Shown here: in pieces, positions 35,468-43,788 of the stretch
How positions within the stretch are numbered: position 1 is the first letter of the stretch
How the letters are laid out: the number at the start of each line of letters is the position of its first letter
DNA from: Quadrisphaera sp. INWT6
GTDB taxonomy: Bacteria; Actinomycetota; Actinomycetes; Actinomycetales; Quadrisphaeraceae
DNA length: 64,000 nucleotides
Assembly: GCF_015390235.1 (NCBI RefSeq)
Contig: NZ_VUOH01000003.1
Location: forward strand, 124,001 to 188,000
Reading direction: 5' to 3'
Position numbers and translations under genes: made by a program
Notes under the pieces: model-generated
Seen by the model: the letters and a program-made list of their open reading frames with translations, nothing else
What the model was told of the DNA's origin: nothing
Database searches by the model: none

Positions 35468-36508
35468 ATGCCGAGGTCTTCACAGCCGACCCAGTCCCAG
35501 CACCTTGATGACCGAGCCCATCACCGTTTCGAGCACCGTCCCGAGCACCGTCCCGATCACCGCCCCGTGCGCACCACCGCCACACCTTCCCGGTCCTGCA
35601 GCACCGGTGTCGCCGCTGCTGGACCCGTCGATGGGACTACCGGTCGAACTGCCGATCGAGCTGCTGGTCTGAGTGCTGCTCTGAGCTCTGGCGTCGCCGT
35701 TCGTGGCGGCGCCCTGGTCGGAGGGGGCCTGGCGCTCGTCGCGCTCAGCGCGATCTGGGCGGCCCGGGTGCTGCTGGCACGCGACGTCTACGTCAGCCAG
35801 CTCGGCGCACCCTCTGAGCCCACCGCGGTGGTCTTCAACACTGCCCTGCTGGTCCTGGGAATCGGTGGTGTCCTCGTCGCCGGGGCCAGCCGCCTCAGCG
35901 AGCCCGCACGGGCATCCGACCCCGCCAGCAGGCCCGCACCTGGAGCTGCGCGTGGACGATCAGAGGAAGACCAGGGTGGACGGGCCGGGCTGGCTCACAG
36001 GGCCGTGGGCGCGTGGTCGGTCTCGGCCACGCTGAGCTTCGCCGGCACGGCGTTCGTGCTGGCCTCCCGGGTGACGTGCACCGACGGGTGCCCGGTGCCC
36101 CTGACCGCTGGGTCCACGGTGCAGGACCTGGTGCACGTCAGCGCCGCAGCGGCGGGATTCGCTGCGGCGGCATGGGCGATGCTGCAGGTCGGTCGGGCTC
36201 GCACTCGTGTGCCGGTGGGCGTGCGGTGGGTCTCGCGGGCGGCGGCGGCCGCAGTGGCGCTGTGCTCAGCGGCCGGTGGGCTGCTGTCGGTGGCCGCCTA
36301 CCGCACCGATGTGGGGGCGCTGCTGGAGTTCGCGGCGATGAGCATCGGGGGGCTGTGGCTGGCCTTCTTCGCGGGGTGGGTGGCCTTGGGTGGGCTGGCC
36401 TCACCAGGGCGTGGGGCCGTGGCGGTCCGTGAAGCGCCCGCTGGGTCCGGTGGTGTCCAGTGCCGCGGTGATGACCGCTGCGGCGCCCTCGGCGACGCTG
36501 TGGCCTGA
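35468..36508 (+). CDS. DUF998-type membrane protein
   Basis: 346 residues: a polar N-terminal tail containing a short tandem repeat (FEHRPEHRPDHRP), then seven or so membrane helices with the DUF998 look (WSVSATLSFAGTAFVLASRV, VHVSAAAAGFAAAAWAM, GGLWLAFFAGWVALG). Function unknown. ATG 35468 follows an AGCGT-type -10 by 7 nt; the frame is open to 35402. The 3' end overlaps the convergent SDR gene by 108 bp, and the last 35 residues are not membrane-like. Confidence 0.72.
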   Translation: MPRSSQPTQSQHLDDRAHHRFEHRPEHRPDHRPVRTTATPSRSCSTGVAAAGPVDGTTGRTADRAAGLSAALSSGVAVRGGALVGGGLALVALSAIWAARVLLARDVYVSQLGAPSEPTAVVFNTALLVLGIGGVLVAGASRLSEPARASDPASRPAPGAARGRSEEDQGGRAGLAHRAVGAWSVSATLSFAGTAFVLASRVTCTDGCPVPLTAGSTVQDLVHVSAAAAGFAAAAWAMLQVGRARTRVPVGVRWVSRAAAAAVALCSAAGGLLSVAAYRTDVGALLEFAAMSIGGLWLAFFAGWVALGGLASPGRGAVAVREAPAGSGGVQCRGDDRCGALGDAVA

Positions 36509-37084
36509 CCCGGCGGTGAACTCGGTGGCGGTCAGCCCGGGGTCGACTGCGGTGACCAGCACCTCGGGCAGGGCCTTGGCGTACTGGACCACCAGCATGT
36601 TCAGCGCTGCCTTGGAGGCGGGGTAGGGCAGGTGGGCGATGTCGGCGTAGGTCGCGTCGCTGCTCTGCAGGGTCAGGGAGCCCATGCCGGAGGAGACCAT
36701 CACCAGCCGTGGGTGCTCTCCGCGCAGCAGCAGCGGCAGGAAGGCGCGGGTGACGCGGGCGGGGGCGAAGACGTTGACCTCGAAGACGTCGCGGAAGTCA
36801 TCAGGGCCGATCTCAGCCGGTCCGGCCCAGCTGCCGGGGACACCGGCGTTGTTGACCAGCACGTCCAGGGCGCCGACCTCGTCGCGGATGCGCTGGACGG
36901 CAGCGGTGACGGAGGCGTCGTCGGTGACGTCCAGGCCGATGGGGCGCAGGTCCGGCCCGTCGTCGGTCTGCACGTGCTCGGGGTGGCGGGCGCCGGCGTA
37001 GACGGTGGCTCCGGTGCCAGCGAGGTGGCGGGCGGTGTGAGCCCCGATACCGCGCGAGGCGCCGGTGATGAGGATGGTGGTCAC
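36401..37084 (-). CDS. short-chain dehydrogenase/reductase
   Basis: A 227-residue classical SDR: cofactor site TGASRGIG, NNAG, catalytic Ser in MVSSGMGSL and the YPASK active-site motif (Tyr and Lys). Most like the NAD(P)-dependent carbonyl reductases of the small SDR group (TGLTATEFT near the end). GTG 37084 starts VTTILITGASRG. Substrate unknown. It is tail-to-tail with the DUF998 gene. Confidence 0.9.
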   Translation of the reverse strand: MTTILITGASRGIGAHTARHLAGTGATVYAGARHPEHVQTDDGPDLRPIGLDVTDDASVTAAVQRIRDEVGALDVLVNNAGVPGSWAGPAEIGPDDFRDVFEVNVFAPARVTRAFLPLLLRGEHPRLVMVSSGMGSLTLQSSDATYADIAHLPYPASKAALNMLVVQYAKALPEVLVTAVDPGLTATEFTAGSGHSVAEGAAAVITAALDTTGPSGRFTDRHGPTPW

Positions 37085-37358
37085 CCTCCCACCGTGCGCT
37101 GGACCGCCGTGACGCGCCACACCGACGCCCGCTCGACCGTGCCACACGGCGTGCCATGACGACGGTCATCCATGACGGCCTCACAGCACATGGAGCGGTC
37201 AGAGCAGCGATGGCTGAGAAGCCTGGCCCTGCGCGTTGTCGGAAGCAGGCGCAGGGCCAGGGACTTGCCGGCTTCCTCATCAGGAGGTGCCCCACGAGGC
37301 ATCGGTGCGCACACCGACCATCCGCCTGCACCAGCGGTGTCACCGCCTACGCCGGCGC

Positions 37359-37793
37359 CTACGCCGGCGCCTCCGGCTGCAGCCGGAGGATGACCCGGCC
37401 GGCATCACCGCCGCGACGCCTGCGTGCAGCACCCTCCAGGGCCAGCACGAGGCGGTACTGCAGCCCGTACTTCGCCGACAAGGCCGCCACCGCGCTCGGC
37501 TGGTCACCATCAGGGCCGGCGACCCGTCCGACCGCAGAGACCACCGCCGCCCCGAAAGGCACCCGACCCAGTCGCCCGCACGGCACCAGCAGCACCCGCT
37601 GGTCGCGGTGCAGCCGTTTGACCTTCCCGCTGCCGGAAGGGGTGGTGACCACGAGGTGGTCCCCGTCGCGGGCCACCCACACCGTGGTGGCGACCCCCGT
37701 GCCGTCACGGCGGTAGGTCACCAGCAGCGCGAAACGCTCTTCGCCCATCAGCCAGAACCGCTCTTCGCTGGTCACCCGCCCACTGTGGTGCAT
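37359..37793 (-). CDS. PPOX-class F420-type oxidoreductase
   Basis: A 144-residue split-barrel protein of the pyridoxamine-phosphate-oxidase-like family: FALLVTYRRDGTGVATTVWV, LVVTTPSGSGKVKRLHRDQ and RVLLVPCGRLGRV. This matches the actinobacterial PPOX subgroup that binds F420. ATG 37793 or GTG 37775 could be the start; neither has a good ribosome-binding site. Within the last codons lies a perfect 20-bp palindrome (37370-37389). Confidence 0.8.
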   Translation of the reverse strand: MHHSGRVTSEERFWLMGEERFALLVTYRRDGTGVATTVWVARDGDHLVVTTPSGSGKVKRLHRDQRVLLVPCGRLGRVPFGAAVVSAVGRVAGPDGDQPSAVAALSAKYGLQYRLVLALEGAARRRRGGDAGRVILRLQPEAPA

Positions 37794-38209
37794 CACCCGT
37801 CTCTCGGGACGTCCCCCGGTGAACACGCCGATGCACGTCGGGCAGCCGGCCCCGCCCGGCCGGCAGCCTGCGAGGTGGCCGGCCACAGCAGCGAAGGACG
37901 ATCCTGGGCGGCACGCATCCTCCTAGGTCCTCCTCGATGAAGCACACCAGGAGCGACAGCACGACGCCCGGACCGAGCTCACCGCCAGGACGCGAGCACC
38001 GTGGTCAGTGCGACCCTGCACGCGTCGGCCACGACGCAGGGCGCCAGCCCCCCCGGCGTCCTCGCGACGAAGCCTCTGCATCCGCACAGGGTGAGCGCCT
38101 TCTACGCTGACGCCTGCAGCCGGTCCACCGCTTGTGAGACCGCCTCCACAGTTCTGCGTCGAGGCGCGTTGTAGGGGTCGCACACCCCTGTCGACGATCG
38201 GACATCGCC
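37794..38209. other. gene-free stretch before the repeat-protein operon
   Basis: No supportable gene. Near its end is an inverted repeat AGGGGT-N5-ACCCCT (38173-38189), 21 bp before ATG 38210, which could be an operator or part of the promoter of the secreted repeat protein. Confidence 0.45.
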
Positions 38210-38911
38210 ATGGCCAAGAAGGACACCACTCACCTCACGACACCGTCGACCGCCCGCAACCGACGCGCCCTCGTATGGGGGGCGGCTATCGGCACGCTCG
38301 CTGTCACTGGCGGGTTGGCCGCCACAGCGAGCGGGGCGCTGGCCGCGGCGCCTGGCTCCACTCAGCCCCAAGCGCAGGTCCAGACTCAGCCCGTGTCGGG
38401 AGCTGCCGCAGTGACCACCGACCCCACCACCGCAACGTCAACGTCGGCCCCGGTGGCGCCCACCGCCGACGCCACAGCCGGCTCCGCGGAGCCGGCGGGC
38501 ACCGGTGCGATGCCCGTGGGGTACACCGCCGAGCAGTACGACGCCTTCTGGGGCGCGGGGTACACCGCCGCCGACGCCGACGCGCTCGCCGCGCTGTGGA
38601 ACACCGATGTCACCTCGGCCAAGGCGCGCGCCGGACAGGCCCTGCTCGACGGGACCACCGTCCCCGTCTCCCCCGGCGACCACCCCGAGGGACCCGTCGT
38701 CGACGAGGACCCGCTGTGGACGGCGTTCTCCGGCGCGGGGTACACCTACGACGACGCCGTGGCGCTGGCTGAGCTGTGGAGCACCGACGTCACCGAGGCG
38801 AAAGCACGCATCGGCCGGGCGGTCCTGGACGGCCAGGAGCTGCCGATCGCCCCCGGCAGCTCTGGTGGCAGCGCCACCTCGAGCACTTCCGCGAGCACCA
38901 CGGCCGGCTGA
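38210..38911 (+). CDS. secreted protein with two AGY/DA/LW repeats
   Basis: 233 residues: a basic start, a hydrophobic helix at about 20-45 ending ASGALAAA (signal peptide or anchor), a Thr/Ala/Pro linker (50-100), and two copies of a 50-residue unit (about 104-156 and 165-217), then a Ser/Thr tail. Each unit has an aromatic helix, AGYTxxDAxxLAxLW, a TDVTxAKAR stretch, and LLDGxxxPVxPG. I do not recognise this domain. The same unit recurs three times in the membrane protein at 40708-41651. It is first of four co-directional genes (amidoligase, sigma factor, membrane repeat protein). Confidence 0.8.
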   Translation: MAKKDTTHLTTPSTARNRRALVWGAAIGTLAVTGGLAATASGALAAAPGSTQPQAQVQTQPVSGAAAVTTDPTTATSTSAPVAPTADATAGSAEPAGTGAMPVGYTAEQYDAFWGAGYTAADADALAALWNTDVTSAKARAGQALLDGTTVPVSPGDHPEGPVVDEDPLWTAFSGAGYTYDDAVALAELWSTDVTEAKARIGRAVLDGQELPIAPGSSGGSATSSTSASTTAG

Positions 38912-38953
38912 GGGCGTCCCACCCGCGAGCCGACCGAGAGGTAGACACACCCC

Positions 38954-40070
38954 GTGACCCGCCCCCGCCGCACCGGCTTCGAGGTCGAGCTGCTGGCACC
39001 CCCGGCGCTGACCGGGAGGTGCTGGCCCGCGAGCTCGCCGACCGGTGCGGCGGGCTGGTGCGCCGCGTGCTGGTGACCGGCAGCGAGCCGTCCGCGGTCC
39101 CCGGCATGGGGGCGTTCTGGCACCTGTCACCCGGATTCGAGGTCCGCAACGCCACCGGCGCCGTCGTCGCGACGCTGGTCGACGACACCACCCTGGTCGC
39201 GGACCTGCCGCGCGGCGGCCCCGCCCACTCGAGCTGGTACCGGGTGCTCTCCGACGACCCGCGCCTGCTGCGCCTGGTCGCTGCCCACGCCGACCCCCGC
39301 GCCGACCGCGAGCGGGTGCTCGAGGGCGTAGGGGTGCTGTTCGGCACGCGGCCGCAGGCCTTCCCGCCGCGGTGCGGCTGTCCGATACCGCCGGAGCCAC
39401 CGTGGCCCTGGCCGCCCCGTTGCCGGCGGGGCGTGAGCGTCCGTGCGAGGTGGTGACCCCACCCCTGCTCGCCCCGCACGCCCCGGCGCTGGAGGCGCTG
39501 CTGGCCCCGGCCCGCGAACTGGGCTTCACCGTGCCGTACGAGGCCGCGGTCCACCTGCACGTCGACGGCGCCCGGTTCCGCGATGCACGCGCGTTCACCG
39601 ACCTGGTGCGGCTGTTCGCGAACTGGGGCCCGGTGCTGCGCGCGGCGTTGGGCACCAACCCGGCGTGCACCCGTCTGGGCCCGCTGTCACCGGCCCTGGT
39701 GGACCTGGCAGAGCAGGTGCACCAGGTGGACGCCGGTCGAGCGCGGCCCAGCTGGCGGGAGCTGCAGCGAGCGGCCCGCGCCACCGACCCCGTGAAGTTC
39801 TGCGACCTCAACATCACGGCGCTGATGAACGATGCTCCCGCGCGCGACACGGTGGAGGTCCGCATCCTCGGCGGCAGCGACGACGGCCAGCTGATCGCCG
39901 AGCGAGCGTCCCTGGTGCACGACCTCCTGGAGCGCTGTGGCCGCGGTGCGCCCCTGCCCGTCCCGCCGGCGGAGTCGACGACGCCCGGCGCCGCCGCCCT
40001 TGCCAATCTTTGCGCTGACCCCGCCGCCGCCCAGGACGCGCTGCGCGAGCTCGCCGGGGGCGGCGCGTGA
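38954..40070 (+). pseudogene. amidoligase-family enzyme, two frame breaks
   Basis: The family (Amidoligase_2, ATP-grasp-like COOH-NH2 ligases) joins carboxyl and amino groups, probably on peptides or cell-wall material. Reading through gives 372 residues with TGFEVELLAP at the N-terminus, CEVVTPPLLAP, the HLHVDGARF box, KFCDLNITAL and TVEVRILGGSDDG. Two single-base losses break it: in the C-run at about 38998-39002 and at about 39362-39366 (TTC CC? GCC GCG). The length becomes a multiple of three only if two bases are added. GTG 38954 is the start. The sigma-factor start overlaps its stop (GTGA). It may be functional if the breaks are consensus errors. Confidence 0.75.
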
Positions 40071-40708
40071 ACGCGTCTCCAGGTTCCTTCACGGCGGCCT
40101 CCTCGCGCCCTCGCGCCAGCCAGTCACCGCGCCACCGCGCCGCCCCGGACCAGGCACCGGCGCCGGCACGGGACTTCCTCCCCGCCACTGACGGTGTCGA
40201 CGGTGAGGAGGTCGTGGACGTCGACGACCTCGACACCCTCGTGCGCCAGCAGCTCCCGGCGCTGCTGCGCTACGCCGCGGCCCTCACCGGTGACCGCGAC
40301 CTGGCCGGCGACGTCGTCCAGGAGGTGCTGCTGCGGGTGCACAGCCGCTGGCGGCGCATCGCCCTGCTCGAGCGGCCGGACCTGTACCTGCGCCGGATGG
40401 TGACCAACGAGGTCACCTCCTGGCGCCGGCGGTGGCACGTGCGCACGGTCAGGCCCGCCTCGGCGGAGGTTCTCGCCGCGCGGGCGGCACCGTTGCCCGA
40501 CCACGCCGACCGGGTCGCCGACCACGACGCGCTCGGCCGCGCGTTGGCCGAGCTGACCGCCCGCCAGCGCAGCGTGGTGGTGCTGCGCTACTACGAGGGG
40601 CTGGACGACGGCGAGATCGCGCAGGTCCTCGGCACCTCCCGCGCCACCGTGCGCTCCCACGCCTCGCACGCCCTCGCAGCCCTGCGAACCGCACCGGAGG
40701 TCCAGTGA
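40067..40708 (+). CDS. SigE-family ECF RNA polymerase sigma factor
   Basis: 213 residues. Region 2 includes LLRYAAALTGDRDLAGDVVQEVLLRVHSRW and region 4 ALAELTARQRSVVVLRYYEG then DGEIAQVLGTSRATVRSHASHAL, the layout of actinobacterial SigE-type ECF factors. The first 45 residues are an extra, Pro/Ala-rich tail. GTG 40067 overlaps the amidoligase stop and the sigma stop overlaps the next ATG (TGATG), so the sigma factor is made together with the protein expected to control it. Confidence 0.92.
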   Translation: MNASPGSFTAASSRPRASQSPRHRAAPDQAPAPARDFLPATDGVDGEEVVDVDDLDTLVRQQLPALLRYAAALTGDRDLAGDVVQEVLLRVHSRWRRIALLERPDLYLRRMVTNEVTSWRRRWHVRTVRPASAEVLAARAAPLPDHADRVADHDALGRALAELTARQRSVVVLRYYEGLDDGEIAQVLGTSRATVRSHASHALAALRTAPEVQ

Positions 40709-41651
40709 TGACCCGCACCCACCACGCCGCCGGACCTGGCGCGCCCGACGGCGGCGGAGGCAGCGACGCCCAGCTGGAGCAGCGTCTGTCCGCGGTGCTC
40801 CGAGACCGGGCGGCCCTCGCCCCGGAGGCGCCGTCGGTGAGGGCTGCGGCCGACGCCCTCGGCGTCGTGCGCCGCCGGCGACGGCAGCGGGCGGGGGCCG
40901 GGGCGGTCCTCGGGTCGCGGGGCTGCTCGCCCTCGCAGCCCCCCGCCTGGACGACGTTCTAGGAGCGGTCAGGCCGCCAGCTCTCGTACCTGCCGCGCCA
41001 GAAACGACGACTTCTTCACTGACGCCGTCGCCCACCGCGTCGACAACGGCACAGTCACCGGCGCCGACGTTGCCGTGGCTCTTGCCCCAGGACGCCACAT
41101 CACCTGCGGTGGAGGTCACCGAGCCAGCGGTCGCGTGGAACCAGGACGACGTCGACGCCTTCTACGGTGCCGGGTACACCTACGCCGACGCCGTCGCACT
41201 GGCTGAGCTGTGGCGGCACCCCGGTGACGCCACCTACGCGAAGGTCACCGGCGGCGCCGACCTGCGCAGCGGTACATCCCTGCCCGTGTTGCCGGGCAGC
41301 ACGCCGGACCTGATCGGTCAGGACCCCGCGTGGGGGGCCTTCACCTCCGCGGGTCACGACGTGGAGGATGCGCTGGAGCTGGCGCGGGTGTGGGCGATGC
41401 CCAGCGGCTACAGCGCAGCGCTCAAGGCGGGCCGGGAACTCACCGCGGGGCTGGAGCTCCCTGAGCCGATGCCGTCAGCCGTCAGCGACGTCCAAGACGG
41501 ACGAGCCCGGCAGGCCTGGGTCGCTGCTGGCTATGACGACCAGGACGCCCAGGAGCTGGCGGAGCTGTGGGCTCTGGGTACCCCTGACCAGGCGGTGCTG
41601 GCCGGCGGATACAACCTCCAGGGAGGGCAGACGGTGCCCGTCCAGCCGTGA
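40708..41651 (+). pseudogene. membrane protein in anti-sigma position with three AGY/DA/LW repeats (one frame break)
   Basis: Reading through gives 314 residues: a cytoplasmic N-terminus of about 60 with an acidic helix (AQLEQRLSAVLRDRAALAP) and an Arg cluster (VRRRRRQR), one membrane helix (about 62-78), a Thr/Pro-rich linker, and three outer repeats at about 143-195, 203-255 and 258-314. The break is at about 40914-40918, where GGGTCGCGG should be GGGGTCGCGG; adding one base makes 315 codons. The layout is that of a membrane anti-sigma factor, but I see no zinc HxxxCxxC motif. Partner of the sigma factor just upstream; the outer repeats are shared with the secreted protein at 38210. Confidence 0.72.
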
Positions 41652-41732
41652 GCCCACGGATGACGGCCGCCGGCGGTCAGCCATCTCCTGTCGGAGTGTC
41701 CGGGTGCGCCATCCGCTGTGACGCACCATCGT

Positions 41733-41748
41733 GACTGGCTAGCCAGTC
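41733..41748. terminator. perfect 16-bp palindrome between converging genes
   Basis: GACTGGCTAGCCAGTC lies in the 168-bp gap between the repeat-protein operon and the converging FAD monooxygenase. It could terminate both; with no loop it would fold with a shortened stem. Confidence 0.4.
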
Positions 41749-41819
41749 CACCGATGGGCCCGGCGAGCGCCCGACCACGGGTAACACCTGGGGGCTCAAG
41801 TGGTGCTCCCCCGAGATGG

Positions 41820-43067
41820 TCACGCGGATCGGCGCAGGCGGTGCACCGCTGACAGTGCCGGCAACCCCACCCGGGCGGCTCCGCGGACCGCTGGCCGCGA
41901 CAGGTGGCGGATCCAGCGCAGCGGCACCAGGGACTCCCGCACCGCCTGCGGGGCGTAGCTGGCCATCGTCTTCTCGAAGCGCAGCGTCGCCAGCGCGATC
42001 GTGGAGTTGCCGTCACGGGCGGCGATGAGCTCATCGGCGAGGTGGTCGGCGTCGCGGATGGCCGTGGCCGCGGCGCGGCCGGCGGTGGGGGGCATGGCGT
42101 GCACCGCATCACCCAGGGCGGTGACCGGCCCGGCGGGCCACGGGGTGAGCTCGGCGTCGGGGTCGGCGGCGTGGAAGCGGTAGTACCCCGCGCTGGTGGG
42201 GTCGGCGGCGGCGACCAGCTCGCGCAGGTGGGCGGGCCAGTCCTGCAGGGCGCTCAGGGCGGTCTCGAGCAGGTCACCGCCCCCCATAGCTCGGGCGTGC
42301 TCGGGGGGCAGCAGGGAGTCCAGGACGATCAGGGACCACACCAGCGCGGGAGCTTCGGTGATCGCTGGGACGTCGTGGCAGGCGGCGGGGTCCAGGGCGG
42401 CGCGGGTGGCCGGGTCGTGCTGGGTCATGAAGATGCCGGTGCCCTGGGGCCCGAGTGCCAGGACCGCGCCGCCGTGCAGCGCCGGGGGCAGCAGGGCGCG
42501 GGTGCGCTGGTCCAGGGGGGTGCGCGCGGCCAGGCCGCCGAAGCCGAAGGGGGCTGAGGTGGGGTGGCCGGCCAGGGCGGTGGCCAGGCGGGAGGTGGCG
42601 CCGTCGGCGCCGACCAGGACGTCGGCGACGTCGGTGCTGCCGTCGGCGAAGCAGGTGGTGACCCGCCCGTCGGCATCGACGGTGTGGGAGGTGTAGGTCG
42701 CTCCGAAGCGGATCCGCTCTTCCAGGCCCCGGACCAGCAGGCGGCGCAGGGGGACGCGGCCGATGAGCAGCGCCTCCTCGGAGGGGTCCCAGGTGGTCAC
42801 CGACAGCGGCCGCAGCCGGTGGTCGGTGAAGGTGAGGCGGTTAGTGGTCTCTGAGGGCACCGAGCTGGCCTGCAGGGCCTGGTAGTGCTGCGGGGTCAGG
42901 TGGCGGCGCAGGACGGCGCAGGCTCGTCCGTCCAGGGCCAGGCGGTAGCCGCCGGTGGCTTCGGCGCTGAGATCGCGGTCGTGGACGGTGACGTCGATGC
43001 CGGCTCGGTGCAGGGCGTGGGCCAGGGTGAGTCCGCCCATGCCGGCTCCGATGATGCTGACGCGCAT
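41820..43067 (-). CDS. FAD-dependent monooxygenase (aromatic hydroxylase type)
   Basis: A 415-residue group A flavoprotein monooxygenase: N-terminal GAGMGGLTLAHALHRAG (GxGxxG), the second FAD motif VLVGADGATSRLA (DG) and GPVTALGDAVHAMPPTAGR (GD). It uses NAD(P)H and O2 to oxidise a small hydrophobic compound, possibly an antibiotic or aromatic. ATG 43067 has GAGGAG upstream. It is divergent from a MarR gene whose operator lies between them, so expression is likely induced by the substrate. Confidence 0.9.
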   Translation of the reverse strand: MRVSIIGAGMGGLTLAHALHRAGIDVTVHDRDLSAEATGGYRLALDGRACAVLRRHLTPQHYQALQASSVPSETTNRLTFTDHRLRPLSVTTWDPSEEALLIGRVPLRRLLVRGLEERIRFGATYTSHTVDADGRVTTCFADGSTDVADVLVGADGATSRLATALAGHPTSAPFGFGGLAARTPLDQRTRALLPPALHGGAVLALGPQGTGIFMTQHDPATRAALDPAACHDVPAITEAPALVWSLIVLDSLLPPEHARAMGGGDLLETALSALQDWPAHLRELVAAADPTSAGYYRFHAADPDAELTPWPAGPVTALGDAVHAMPPTAGRAAATAIRDADHLADELIAARDGNSTIALATLRFEKTMASYAPQAVRESLVPLRWIRHLSRPAVRGAARVGLPALSAVHRLRRSA

Positions 43068-43160
43068 GTCGTCTCCTCGGGTGGATCGCACACCGGGTCG
43101 TGCACCCGGTCGCGCAGTCGCTGCAGGGGACTCGCGCGGTGGTTCGACGAGACGGTGCTG

Positions 43161-43180
43161 AGTAACAGTCACCTGTTACT
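43161..43180. promoter_or_regulatory. MarR-type operator
   Basis: AGTAACAG-TCAC-CTGTTACT, a perfect 8-bp inverted repeat with a 4-bp spacer, between the two divergent starts and overlapping the expected -35 of the MarR gene. Size and symmetry fit a MarR dimer site. Confidence 0.75.
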
Positions 43181-43187
43181 AGGTTGG

Positions 43188-43193
43188 TACCGT
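43188..43193 (+). promoter_or_regulatory. -10 element of the MarR gene
   Basis: TACCGT, 6 nt before ATG 43200. The operator just upstream would block this promoter. Confidence 0.45.
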
Positions 43194-43199
43194 ACGCGC

Positions 43200-43637
43200 A
43201 TGTCGCGGGAACCGCTCATCGCCTGGGAGCTGGTGAGCACCGCGCACGTGGTCGGCCAGCGCTTCGCCGACCTCTTCGCGGGCCTGGGGCTGACGCCGAC
43301 GCAGTTCGCGGTGCTGATGCACCTGGACGCCGAGGAAGGGCTGAGCCAGACCGAGCTGGCGCGGCGGGTGCTGGTGCGGCAGCAGAGCATGGGGGTGCTG
43401 CTCGCCTCGATGCTGGAGCGCGGCCTGGTCGAGCGCACCGGTCCCGGAGGGCGTGGGCGTCGCGCGGGACTGGTCCTGACCGAGACCGGCGGGCGAGCAC
43501 TGCGCGAGGCCTGGCCGGCGGTGCGTGCCTTCAACGCGCCCGAGGCGCTGGGGCTCACGCCGGACGGAGCGGTGATGCTCGTCCAGGGCCTCCAGCAGAT
43601 GCGGACCTCGGCCACTGCGCCGGAGAGACCCACATAG
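43200..43637 (+). CDS. MarR-family transcriptional regulator
   Basis: 145 residues with the winged helix GLSQTELARRVLVRQQSMGV and ERTGPGGRGRRAGLVLTETG; the wing has lost the usual D-x-R Asp (GPGGRGRR). ATG 43200 is supported by the leaderless -10. It probably represses itself and the divergent FAD monooxygenase from the palindrome at 43161-43180. Confidence 0.9.
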   Translation: MSREPLIAWELVSTAHVVGQRFADLFAGLGLTPTQFAVLMHLDAEEGLSQTELARRVLVRQQSMGVLLASMLERGLVERTGPGGRGRRAGLVLTETGGRALREAWPAVRAFNAPEALGLTPDGAVMLVQGLQQMRTSATAPERPT

Positions 43638-43776
43638 CCGTCGCTGAGCGGGCACGTACCGCTGAGGAGCGACGCGCGGCCGCAGGTGACGGATACCACC
43701 GCCTTCGGGATCCTGGCCTGCTAACGGCTCAGACCCCGACGGCTCCTCATGTTGTGCACGCTCTGTGACTGGTGAC

Positions 43777-43782
43777 TACCGT
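43777..43782 (+). promoter_or_regulatory. -10 element of the DUF4214 gene
   Basis: TACCGT, 6 nt before ATG 43789; leaderless spacing, same hexamer as the MarR gene upstream. Confidence 0.45.
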
Positions 43783-43788
43783 CCGGTC

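Noticed and set aside
37370-37389. Perfect 20-bp palindrome CCTCCGGCTGCAGCCGGAGG as an operator
   Set aside because: It lies inside the last codons of the PPOX gene and no promoter is next to it; probably codon-driven chance.
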